Source: an uncultured Candidatus Melainabacteria bacterium
GTDB taxonomy: Bacteria > Cyanobacteriota > Vampirovibrionia > Gastranaerophilales > Gastranaerophilaceae
DNA length: 39,966 nt
Assembly: GCA_947361615.1 (NCBI GenBank)
Contig: CANAJP010000011.1
Location: 1 to 39,966, forward strand
Direction of reading: 5' to 3'
The stretch's first letter is position 1. The number at the start of each line of letters is the position of its first letter. Positions 33,676 through 39,966 of this stretch are shown in pieces. The notes under the pieces were generated by a model. The model ran no database searches. It worked only from the letters and a program-made list of their open reading frames with translations, and was not told the DNA's origin. The position numbers were made by a program, and so were the translations under genes.

Positions 33676-34917
33676 TTAACCTTCGTATAATGGATATTTT
33701 TTACATAATGCCAGAGATTTTTCTCTAATTTTTGCGAGTTCCGCGTCGTTATCAGAATTTTTAATTGCATCGGCGATAATCTCAGCCACAACGCGCAAAT
33801 CCTCTTCCTTAAAACCGCGTGTTGTAACCGCAGGGGTACCAAGTCTGATACCGCTGGTAACAAACGGGCTTTGCGGATCGTTAGGAACGGTGTTTTTGTT
33901 CGCTGTAATTCCAACACGCTCGAGAACATTTGCCATATCCTTGCCTGTTTTGCCGGTTTTGCGCAAATCAAGCGTCATAAGATGGTTTTCAGTCATTCCG
34001 CCGACGATATCCATGCCATTATCGAGAAGTCCTTGTGCCAAAGCCTTTGCGTTTTTGACGATTTGCTCAGCGTAAGTTTTAAACTCAGGTTCGCCTGCTT
34101 CTTTAAGTGCAACAGCTTTTGCCGCAACGATATGTTCAAGCGGGCCGCCTTGAATTCCAGGGAAAACCGCCTTATCAATACCCGCTGCATGCTCTTCTTT
34201 GCACATAATTATGCCACCGCGAGGGCCACGAAGAGATTTGTGGGTTGTTGTCGTTACAAAATCCGCATAAGGCGCAGGGGATGGGTGAATTCCCGCAACA
34301 ACAAGCCCCGCGATGTGAGCAATGTCAGCAAGCAACAACGCGCCGACTTCGTCCGCGATTTCTTTAAACTTTTTAAAATCAATAACTTTTGAATAGTTGC
34401 TTGCGCCGCAAATGATTAATTTCGGCTTATGTTCAAGCGCTAATTGACGAACATTTTCGTAATCAATATTGCCATTTTCGTCAACGCCGTAGCTTTTAAC
34501 GTTAAAATACAGTCCTGAAAAGTTAACAGGAGAGCCGTGAGAAAGGTGTCCGCCGTTAGACAAATCCATACCTAAAATAGTATCGCCGATTTTAAGCGCA
34601 TAAACAAAAACGGCCATATTAGCTTGTGCGCCGGAATGCGGTTGAACATTTGCGTGATCCATATGAAAAAGTTCACACGCGCGTTTTTGCGCCAATTCTT
34701 CTATAACGTCAACATGCTCACATCCGTTGTAAAAACGTTTGTGCGGCTTACCCTCAGCGTACTTGTTGGTCAAAACGCTTCCAGCAGCTTCCATCACAGC
34801 CAGAGATGTAATATTTTCACTCGCTATAAGCTCAATAGTTTCTTGTTGTCTTTTGAGTTCCAACTCAATTTGTTCAGCGACCATCGGGTCTACTTTTTTA
34901 ATATGCTCAATATTCAT
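33676..34917 (-). CDS. glyA: Serine hydroxymethyltransferase
   Basis: PLP enzyme converting serine and tetrahydrofolate to glycine and methylene-tetrahydrofolate, central to one-carbon supply. Visible are [20 protein letters not shown] (residues 51-70), ADIAHIAGL (198-206) and the PLP lysine K227 in [14 protein letters not shown]. At 413 residues it has standard length. GGGAGAGG precedes the ATG at 34917, and a strong promoter lies 28 bases further. It is co-transcribed with wecA, with no obvious functional tie. Confidence 0.97.
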   Translation of the reverse strand: MNIEHIKKVDPMVAEQIELELKRQQETIELIASENITSLAVMEAAGSVLTNKYAEGKPHKRFYNGCEHVDVIEELAQKRACELFHMDHANVQPHSGAQANMAVFVYALKIGDTILGMDLSNGGHLSHGSPVNFSGLYFNVKSYGVDENGNIDYENVRQLALEHKPKLIICGASNYSKVIDFKKFKEIADEVGALLLADIAHIAGLVVAGIHPSPAPYADFVTTTTHKSLRGPRGGIIMCKEEHAAGIDKAVFPGIQGGPLEHIVAAKAVALKEAGEPEFKTYAEQIVKNAKALAQGLLDNGMDIVGGMTENHLMTLDLRKTGKTGKDMANVLERVGITANKNTVPNDPQSPFVTSGIRLGTPAVTTRGFKEEDLRVVAEIIADAIKNSDNDAELAKIREKSLALCKKYPLYEG

Positions 34918-34944
34918 AATACACCTCTCCCTATTTCTTTTCAG

Positions 34945-34973
34945 ATTATAAGTTAAAGTAGAACATAAAGCAA
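34945..34973 (-). promoter_or_regulatory. Promoter of glyA-wecA
   Basis: On the minus strand TTGCTT (34968-34973), 17-base spacer, TATAAT (34945-34950). Confidence 0.75.
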
Positions 34974-34992
34974 GAAATTTAACAATAGTAAT

Positions 34993-35045
34993 TTGTTCTC
35001 TTTAAGACTACATACATTTAGGCATAAATATTACAAAATATATTT
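34993..35045 (+). repeat. Upstream region of XRE gene 1, duplicated at 35579-35632
   Basis: TTGTTCTC, GACTACA and GGCATA occur in the same order with similar spacing here and at 35579-35632, followed by CAAAATATA and ATGACA. Each copy stands directly before an XRE gene, so promoter and gene were duplicated as a unit. Confidence 0.7.
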
Positions 35046-35279
35046 ATGACAGATAGGGCTACAAAACTAAAACTCCTAGGCAAAAATATCAGTAAACACA
35101 GAAAACAAAAAGGCTATACCCAAAATAGTCTTTGCGACTTATTAAATATTTCAAGAGAACATTTGGCAAAAATAGAAACAGCCAAAAGAAATCCTAGTTT
35201 AGACTTAATTTTTGAAATTGCGGAAAAACTTGATATAAAAGAAAGCGATTTATTTAATTTTGGCAGTGGGACGAAGTAA
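35046..35279 (+). CDS. Small XRE-family HTH regulator 1
   Basis: 77 residues, nearly all of it a Cro/C1-type helix-turn-helix: LLGKNISKHRKQKGYTQNSL, LLNISREHLAKIETAKRNPS, then LIFEIAEKLDIKESDL. There is no extra domain. It is a clear paralogue of the gene at 35633-35863 (same LLG.NI, QKGYTQ, AKIETA/AKLETA, NPSL/KPSL pattern). There is no Shine-Dalgarno, so the message may be leaderless. A bidirectional hairpin overlaps its stop. Such single-domain XRE proteins are common in phage remnants and toxin-antitoxin loci, and a toxin-antitoxin pair lies 900 bases downstream. The targets are unknown. Confidence 0.85.
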   Translation: MTDRATKLKLLGKNISKHRKQKGYTQNSLCDLLNISREHLAKIETAKRNPSLDLIFEIAEKLDIKESDLFNFGSGTK

Positions 35280-35290
35280 TACTTCGTCCC
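35268..35290. terminator. Bidirectional hairpin between XRE gene 1 and the 80-residue gene
   Basis: GGGACGAAGTA-A-TACTTCGTCCC, perfect 11-base arms. It includes the TAA stop of the XRE gene and lies just past the stop of the convergent gene. The T run is poor on both sides. Confidence 0.6.
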
Positions 35291-35299
35291 ATCTGTTAA

Positions 35300-35542
35300 T
35301 TACTCACATTGAGGTATTTTGGCCTGAAATTTATCCATAATCAAATCAAATAATGTTGTATTTTCTTCCATTCGCTCAAAAAGAATTTCAATCATATCTT
35401 CAACTTGCTCGATTGTAATTTCATTCATATCATTTGACAAAGCGTCACGCAAAATGCCAAACGAATTAAAAACCTCTTTGTAACGCCATTTAAATTCTGC
35501 TAACCTGTCCTCTAAGCTTGGTGCATGTTCAGTTTTTTCCAT
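35300..35542 (-). CDS. Small acidic helical protein of unknown function
   Basis: 80 residues, acidic and helical, with ITIEQVEDMIEILFERMEEN as an amphipathic helix. A strong AAAGGAGGG ribosome site precedes the ATG at 35542, which supports it as a real gene. It is wedged between the two XRE genes in opposite orientation. No family is recognised; an inhibitor or partner of the neighbouring regulators is only a guess. Confidence 0.7.
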   Translation of the reverse strand: MEKTEHAPSLEDRLAEFKWRYKEVFNSFGILRDALSNDMNEITIEQVEDMIEILFERMEENTTLFDLIMDKFQAKIPQCE

Positions 35543-35578
35543 TTTTACCCTCCTTTATTAGTTTAACATCATAGCCTT

Positions 35579-35632
35579 TTGTTCTCACTATGACTACAGA
35601 CAACAGGCATATTATATAGCAAAATATAAAAT
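35579..35632 (+). repeat. Upstream region of XRE gene 2, duplicated from or to 34993-35045
   Basis: Second copy of the shared upstream block (TTGTTCTC, GACTACA, GGCATA, AAAATATA, ATGACA). Confidence 0.7.
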
Positions 35633-35863
35633 ATGACAAGTGAGGCTACAAAAATCATCCTTTTGGGTAGAAATATCAAAAAATTCAGAGAACAAAAGGG
35701 CTATACACAAGATAAACTTGCTGAAGTGATGAACAGCAGCAGGGATTATATTGCCAAACTTGAAACAGCAATCCGCAAACCGTCGCTTAATTACATATTT
35801 AGACTTGCAACCGCACTAGAGGTGACGGAAAGCCAATTACTCAATTTTAAAGAAGATATATAA
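35633..35863 (+). CDS. Small XRE-family HTH regulator 2
   Basis: 76 residues, paralogue of the gene at 35046-35279. The helix-turn-helix runs LLGRNIKKFREQKGYTQDKL, AEVMNSSRDYIAKLETAIRK, then PSLNYIFRLATALEVTESQL. Its recognition helix (SSRDYIAKLETA) differs from copy 1 (ISREHLAKIETA) at several positions, so the two may bind different but related sites. The promoter region is shared with copy 1, which suggests cross-regulation. Repeat copy 2 follows 15 bases after the stop. Confidence 0.85.
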   Translation: MTSEATKIILLGRNIKKFREQKGYTQDKLAEVMNSSRDYIAKLETAIRKPSLNYIFRLATALEVTESQLLNFKEDI

Positions 35864-35877
35864 AACACCTTCATAAC

Positions 35878-36105
35878 TGTCATGCTGAACTCGTTTCAGG
35901 ATCTATCCAGTATTCCGAGGGCATGTTGAAGATTAAAAATTCAACAAAAGCTTAGCGTCGCGTAAGAAAATTATTCCTTTGTTATATTTTAAAAGCAGCA
36001 TCGGCCAGATGCTGAAACTGTCTTGCTCGACTCGCATAAAACGGCACCGCGAAAAACGTGGTTTTCGCTTAGTGCCTCTGCTCGCTCGCGCAGTTCAGCA
36101 TGACA
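35878..36105. repeat. Dispersed intergenic element, copy 2 (MITE-like, structured)
   Basis: 228 bases bounded by TGTCATGCTGAACT (35878-35891) and its perfect complement (36092-36105), the same termini as copy 1. It shares the 23-base block at 36003-36025 with copy 1. A hairpin GCGAAAA-ACGTGG-TTTTCGC (36049-36068) sits inside GGCAC/GTGCC (36043-36047, 36072-36076). The left half differs from copy 1 and has a GTTGAA...TTCAAC hairpin near 35924-35944. It fills most of the gap 35864-36178, in which I see no gene. Confidence 0.85.
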
Positions 36106-36146
36106 GCAAGAACGACCTTGCAAACAATAACAAACTTTGCTATAAT

Positions 36147-36161
36147 ACAAATATAATTTGT
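36147..36161. promoter_or_regulatory. Candidate operator of the toxin-antitoxin pair
   Basis: ACAAAT-ATA-ATTTGT, flanked on both sides by TATAAT (36141-36146 and 36162-36167). ParD-type antitoxins usually repress from such symmetric sites over their own -10. Confidence 0.5.
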
Positions 36162-36178
36162 TATAATTTGAGGTTTTT

Positions 36179-36415
36179 ATGAACATATCTTTAACACCAG
36201 CTCTAGAAAAATTTGTACAAGACAAAGTCGCGACAGGATTATACAACTCCGTAAGCGAGGTTATTCGTGAAGCGCTTAGATTATTTATTGCGCAGGAAAA
36301 TATCTCACAGGAGCGCTTAATGCAACTTACAAAAGATATTGAAATAGGTTTAAACGATACTAAAGTTTATGATGGACACACTGCAATGAAAGAATTGATT
36401 AATAAATATGAGTAA
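36179..36415 (+). CDS. Ribbon-helix-helix antitoxin (ParD family)
   Basis: 78 residues. The N-terminal ribbon MNISLTPALEKFVQDKV and the helix pair around SVSEVIREALRLF form an RHH DNA-binding fold, and the C-terminal tail (NDTKVYDGHTAMKELINKYE) would wrap the toxin. It neutralises the ParE/RelE-like toxin coded immediately downstream and represses the operon as a complex. GAGG stands five bases before the ATG. The gene overlaps the toxin by eight bases, the usual antitoxin-first layout. Confidence 0.9.
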   Translation: MNISLTPALEKFVQDKVATGLYNSVSEVIREALRLFIAQENISQERLMQLTKDIEIGLNDTKVYDGHTAMKELINKYE

Positions 36416-36707
36416 TCTTGAACTTGAAATCACAAATGTTGCATATTGTGACCTTGACAGAATAGCTGAATACATTGCATTAGATAACAAAAAAGCCGCA
36501 AATAGTTTACTAAAACATTTCTACAAAACATTTAATACTCTATGCGCACACCCGCAAATCGGGTTTAAAAGAGCTGATTTCACGTACAAAGACGTTATAT
36601 TCTACGTTGTTAAAAAGAATTATGTTGTTGCGTATCAAATACTTGATACGCGCCTGAGAATTTTAAGAGTTTTGGCTACGTATCAAGATATTTGCAGTTT
36701 ATTATAA
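36408..36707 (+). CDS. ParE/RelE-superfamily toxin
   Basis: 99 residues with the ParE fold marks: an N-terminal strand LELEITNVAYCDLDRIAEYI, helices with AANSLLKHFYKTFNTLCAHP, then QIGFKRAD, VIFYVVKKNYVVAYQI and RILRVLATYQD. The ParD-type partner suggests ParE-like gyrase poisoning rather than RelE mRNA cleavage, but the residues do not decide. The end is almost flush with the convergent membrane gene (one base apart), without a separate terminator. Confidence 0.9.
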   Translation: MSNLELEITNVAYCDLDRIAEYIALDNKKAANSLLKHFYKTFNTLCAHPQIGFKRADFTYKDVIFYVVKKNYVVAYQILDTRLRILRVLATYQDICSLL

Positions 36708-38096
36708 CTATATTTCGCCCTCGAATGCTAATTGCTTTTTGATTTCTTCTTTTGTTTGGAATTCTTTATCTTCTCTGAGAATTCTCGTTGCAACCATAAT
36801 CGCCGGCGCGAGGACTCCGAGCGCAAAGATACAAGCTCCCATGTTTTTCCAAACGGACGCTCTTTTCAATTTCTTTACGCCACCAAGGAATTTATCCAAA
36901 CTTTCACCCGATTGTTCGTATTGTCCGTGAAGTTTTTCAAGCTTTTTCGCTACACCCTTGAATTCATCAATATCAATATACGCCCTTGTATCAACAACAT
37001 CAGCGTTATCAAGTTTGCCCATCATGCCGGTTCTTCTTGCAAGCTTCACAAACAAGTTTTCGTTTGAACCTTTTGTTTTCACGATGTCTGATTTCTTAGC
37101 CATTTTTACGATAAAGTTGTCAGGATTTTTGTTGATAAATTCGTAAATTTCAACGTCAGTTTTGCAGTTAGCAAACTCGTCGATACTTTTCTTCAATGAA
37201 TTATCGTGGAAAGCTTTTTTCAATTCATCGCTTTCAATTACACGTGCGTCCAAATCAATTGATTTGTTGTGCTTGGTTTCAGAAGATTTTTCGAGGTAGT
37301 CTTGAATTTTCTGGCCTGCGTAATACATAAATACCCAGAAACTTCCCTCTTTAATGCCATAGCCGAGAAAATCCTGCATATTTCTGGATGTCGCGAGTCT
37401 TTCACCCGAAATCGCGCCGTCCAAAATCATAAGGTTTTTTACAGGGCTGAACATAAATTCTGAAATTCCACCCTCAAATGCGACTTGCTCTTTGTCTTTC
37501 TCACTTTTGACGGAAACATTTTTAAACGCCTCAGGTTTTGGGACTATAGGTGTGAAGGTAGTAATGTCTTTATTTTTATTTTTTTTCGCCTGTTTTTCCT
37601 TGTGTTCTGCGATAATTTTTTTCTTTATGCTCTCTTCCGTAAATTTATGTCTGTAATGCGTTAATGCGCCGTACGTTCCGATAGTCATAAGCGTTGAAAC
37701 AGCGAATTTGGCAAACGTCAAACCTTTAAATGTCTTTTGATTTTTGCCAACTTTTTCAAACGCAGCTTTTACATTATCGTTATGCGCAAATTCTTTTGCT
37801 TTCTCAAAAATATCTTTATTTTTCAACACTCTTACGTCGATTTTCGAGTCGTAACCCATAGTTTTAAACATCGCAAAATCGAGTAATTTTTTGTAACCCG
37901 GAATACCAAAGAGCCATAGGGCCTGTGTTCCGAATTCATCAATAAATCTGTCTTGTCCTTCCTCTTCTTTACCTACAATATAAGAGCCTGCGGTCAAACC
38001 AACGCTGTTAGCGACGTCCTTAATGGCGAGCGGTACGAGAGAATTATTATTTCCTAGTATAGAGTAAACTTTACTTGCTGTTATTACGGGTATCAT
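36708..38096 (-). CDS. Membrane-associated protein of unknown function
   Basis: About 462 residues. I start at the ATG at 38096, which has AGGAC seven bases upstream; a TTG 36 bases earlier is weaker. Hydrophobic segments are FGTQALWLFGIPGYKKLLDF (about 57-76), AKFAVSTLMTIGTYGALTH (about 140) and ACIFALGVLAPAIMVATRIL (about 424-443), with one more possible in the middle. A long helical soluble part lies between. The ALW...P..K.L....G.D pattern and a single membrane helix near the C-terminus are shared with the proteins at 6001-8550 and 8550-9578, so I see one loose family. Function unknown. Confidence 0.75.
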   Translation of the reverse strand: MIPVITASKVYSILGNNNSLVPLAIKDVANSVGLTAGSYIVGKEEEGQDRFIDEFGTQALWLFGIPGYKKLLDFAMFKTMGYDSKIDVRVLKNKDIFEKAKEFAHNDNVKAAFEKVGKNQKTFKGLTFAKFAVSTLMTIGTYGALTHYRHKFTEESIKKKIIAEHKEKQAKKNKNKDITTFTPIVPKPEAFKNVSVKSEKDKEQVAFEGGISEFMFSPVKNLMILDGAISGERLATSRNMQDFLGYGIKEGSFWVFMYYAGQKIQDYLEKSSETKHNKSIDLDARVIESDELKKAFHDNSLKKSIDEFANCKTDVEIYEFINKNPDNFIVKMAKKSDIVKTKGSNENLFVKLARRTGMMGKLDNADVVDTRAYIDIDEFKGVAKKLEKLHGQYEQSGESLDKFLGGVKKLKRASVWKNMGACIFALGVLAPAIMVATRILREDKEFQTKEEIKKQLAFEGEI

Positions 38097-38140
38097 TTCT
38101 TGTCCTAACACAGCCTTATGGCTGCAATTCAATCATAGTA

Positions 38141-38242
38141 TTACAAGCCCCAGATTAAGTTCATCAATCTCACGCGAGGGGCATTCGCTTTGGTGAAACT
38201 GACTTCTGTGATTGAATTGTTTCGTCGTTCTTTATATTGCAT
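38141..38242 (-). CDS. 33-residue upstream ORF
   Basis: The ATG at 38242 is preceded by AGAAGG at good distance. The peptide begins MQYKERRNNSITEVSFTKA and ends in MNLIWGL and TAA. It is basic with a hydrophobic end. It stops 44 bases before the next start codon, with a CAGCC-ATAA-GGCTG hairpin (38111-38124) in between. It may be a leader peptide or a small gene. The same DNA contains inverted repeats (38128-38137 with 38209-38218), so an RNA structure is an alternative reading. Confidence 0.45.
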   Translation of the reverse strand: MQYKERRNNSITEVSFTKANAPRVRLMNLIWGL

Positions 38243-38284
38243 TACTTACCTTCTTCCTTTTTAAGTGATGTAAAAATTAAAATT

Positions 38285-38298
38285 GCTAAAATTTTAGC
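38285..38298. promoter_or_regulatory. Perfect palindrome between divergent genes
   Basis: GCTAAAATTTTAGC, 14 bases, in the 191-base AT-rich gap between the 33-residue ORF (-) and the partial gene (+). It is placed where a shared operator could sit. No other support. Confidence 0.35.
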
Positions 38299-38433
38299 CA
38301 TTATTAACGTTTTTTAACATAAAAAGAATATTATGTAAAATCATATCTGTAACATTTCGTAATAAAAAAGGCAATTTTTAATCCAAAAAATTCTTTATAT
38401 AAATAACACGGGAAAACTAATCGGGGTATTAGA

Positions 38434-39966
38434 ATGGGAATTGACAAAGTTGGTTTAAAATATGATGCTATTAAGGCTGGGAATTTAAGTGTTGGAAACA
38501 ACGCGGACGGTAGCATGGATACAGCACCAATATTCTCTTGGGGCAACGCTGGTGAAGTCGGGATGTATGCTGGCTTACCACTTCTTATGAACGGTAGTCA
38601 GTTGAAAGGTTCTAAAGCTACAGGAGGAATTCAATATACAAAAGGAATTTTAAAAGCAAATACAACTTGGACAGGTTTTAATAATATTGAATGGCTTACC
38701 GAAAGAACACACCAAATGGAAACTCTTATGAAAGAGGCAACTCCTGAATGGCCGAAAAAACTTAACGGTGCATTTGATGCATATTCAGCCGAAGGTAAGG
38801 TGGCTTTAAAAGATGTCTTTAAAGAAATTTGTGAAGCTCCAGACAGAAAAGCACTTAATCAAATTTTAAACGAAACTGTAACTGTAAATGGTCAACAAAT
38901 ACCAAAACGCAGAGTTTATAATCACCTTATAAAACACTTGCCTACAGAAGTTTCTAATAAATTACAAAATATAACAAGATATAGAGAAATGTATGGGAAA
39001 ACCTTACAAAACTTCCAACAAGCACAAACACGTCTAATGTCAGGAAAATCTATAGGTCCTAAGGGTTCAATTGATGTATTGCACAGACAATTTGCACGTG
39101 CTAGAGCGGAAGAACATAAGTTTATCACAGCAAAAAAAGGCGAACTCGGCGTTGAAAGAAAAGTTGGAGTGGGCAAGAAAACAGCAAGATTTGAAAAACT
39201 CAACTCAAAAACAAAAAACTGGTTAGCAGGTTCTAAAAAATTACGAACCTTTACACGTTTTAGCAGCAAAGCATTCGGAGCTGCTGCTGTCATTATGAGT
39301 TTAGGCGCTGCAACCATGGAAGTTGCAGGTGCCGTTTCTTCAGCTAAACCTGGTGAAAAATGGAAAGACGGTTCAAGACAGGCCCTTAAATCAGGTGCAA
39401 GATTCGCGCTTGAATCAGGCGGTGCTTGGGCTGGTATGAAACTTGGCGCTATTGTTGGTTCATTTGCAGGCCCTATTGGTACATTTATCGGTGGTGCTGT
39501 TGGTGCCGGTTTAGGTTATTTAGCTGGTAAATTAATCTCTGACAACACAGAATTTATCAACAAATCTGTTCCGCAAGAACATGCAGAAGAAGAACAAAAA
39601 GTAATCACTCAAAAAATTTGCGACGCAATTGAAAACGATGATTTAGAAACAGTTTACAACTACACAAGCAACTTCAAAGAACAGGTTGTAGACGAACAGG
39701 GTAACGCCGTCTTGGACGAAAATGGCAACCCTACTTTCCAAATCGCAAAAATTTATGATGACGAAACAAAACAAAAAGAATTTGAACAACGTGTTGCAAG
39801 TTTAGACAACTATGTTGAGACAGAAGTTGTAAAACAAAAACGCGCAGAAGAACTCAAACAAGAAAAAGCGCAACAAGAACAACTTCGTCAACAACAACTT
39901 CAACAACAGCAATTCTATGCCGGAACACCATCTTACAATACATCATTCGGAACTTCATACGGAACA
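38434..39966 (+). CDS. Large protein of unknown function, 3' end beyond the window
   Basis: Open for 511 codons from the ATG at 38434 to the last base. The N-terminal 280 residues are soluble, with basic helices. From about 285 come MSLGAATMEVAGAV and then a long Gly/Ala-rich segment (WAGMKLGAIVGSFAGPIGTF, then IGGAVGAGLGYLAGKLIS, about 330-368) with the GxxxG spacing of glycine-zipper membrane hairpins. After an acidic region, a Gln/Glu/Lys coiled coil (about 455-495) turns into a Gln-rich and then Ser/Thr/Tyr/Gly tail. There is no signal peptide. GGGG at eight bases is a weak ribosome site. No family is recognised. The layout resembles the 1081-residue protein. Confidence 0.78.
   Translation, partial: MGIDKVGLKYDAIKAGNLSVGNNADGSMDTAPIFSWGNAGEVGMYAGLPLLMNGSQLKGSKATGGIQYTKGILKANTTWTGFNNIEWLTERTHQMETLMKEATPEWPKKLNGAFDAYSAEGKVALKDVFKEICEAPDRKALNQILNETVTVNGQQIPKRRVYNHLIKHLPTEVSNKLQNITRYREMYGKTLQNFQQAQTRLMSGKSIGPKGSIDVLHRQFARARAEEHKFITAKKGELGVERKVGVGKKTARFEKLNSKTKNWLAGSKKLRTFTRFSSKAFGAAAVIMSLGAATMEVAGAVSSAKPGEKWKDGSRQALKSGARFALESGGAWAGMKLGAIVGSFAGPIGTFIGGAVGAGLGYLAGKLISDNTEFINKSVPQEHAEEEQKVITQKICDAIENDDLETVYNYTSNFKEQVVDEQGNAVLDENGNPTFQIAKIYDDETKQKEFEQRVASLDNYVETEVVKQKRAEELKQEKAQQEQLRQQQLQQQQFYAGTPSYNTSFGTSYGT

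Noticed and set aside
38128-38218. A known riboswitch class in the inverted-repeat region
   Set aside because: Stems are present but I could not match conserved loops of any class I know, and an ORF with a good ribosome site covers most of it.
38922-39317. 131-residue minus-strand ORF opposite the partial gene at the window end
   Set aside because: The plus strand is open for 511 codons with a consistent protein; the antisense frame has no start signals.
1-39966. CRISPR arrays, tRNA, rRNA, integrase or transposase genes
   Set aside because: No regularly spaced repeats, no cloverleaf-like or rRNA-like sequence, and no recombinase motifs were seen on either strand.

Overview
The window looks like a chromosomal segment of a low-GC, Gram-negative-type, non-photosynthetic relative of Cyanobacteria, most likely a gut Gastranaerophilales (Vampirovibrionia/'Melainabacteria') genome. 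The pointers are a short TyrA resembling cyanobacterial arogenate dehydrogenases, a KdsC-type phosphatase (Kdo/LPS, hence an outer membrane), long prepilin paralogues with the FTMAEILLSLTIIGVVAA core, and many multi-helix membrane proteins of no recognised family. The lineage is an inference from gene style; no marker gene settles it.

Layout. 155-3320 (+): proB-proA-tyrA. 3335-3578: a dispersed repeat with terminal inverted repeats. 3588-3926 (-): XRE regulator facing a perfect palindrome. 4121-9578 (-): an overlapping three-gene unit of two unknown membrane proteins and a GH13 enzyme. 9681-11475 (-): kdsC-queD-uppP. 11576-12785: two small unknowns sharing a bidirectional terminator. 12913-14199 (+): mtaB. 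14189-15215 (-): prepilin 1. 15289-16314 (-): DnaJ-type chaperone. 16439-16966: a duplicated-domain protein and a 31-residue membrane peptide. 17087-18421 (+): mnmE. 18424-18594: an array of palindromes. 18629-21874 (+): a 1081-residue unknown. 21913-23248 (-): two PlsC acyltransferases. 23331-28765 (+): phosphohexomutase, AI-2E-type transporter, radical SAM protein, VTT protein. 28868-30493 (+): secreted TPR protein and TPR-like partner. 30522-30611: a repeat copy. 30671-31186 (-): small membrane protein behind a long leader. 31502-32579 (-): prepilin 2. 32638-34917 (-): glyA-wecA. 35046-36707: two XRE genes with duplicated promoters, an 80-residue unknown, a second full repeat, and a ParD/ParE-type toxin-antitoxin pair. 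36708-38242 (-): membrane protein with a 33-residue upstream ORF. 38434-end (+): a partial large unknown.

The two strongest observations are these. (1) Both prepilin genes carry a 13-G tract exactly ten codons after the start. Both are out of frame as read and would be restored by 12 or 15 G, which is what phase-variable (slipped-strand) genes look like. (2) A family of intergenic elements (3335-3578, 35878-36105, partial 30522-30611) keeps a conserved RCGTGG hairpin loop while the stem bases change in complementary fashion between copies. This is internal covariation evidence for a structured RNA or ssDNA element, and two copies also have MITE-like terminal inverted repeats.

Housekeeping genes cover proline, tyrosine and one-carbon metabolism, envelope lipid carriers, phospholipid synthesis and tRNA modification. 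The rest is lineage-specific surface or membrane biology. No CRISPR array, rRNA, tRNA or recognisable transposase was seen.
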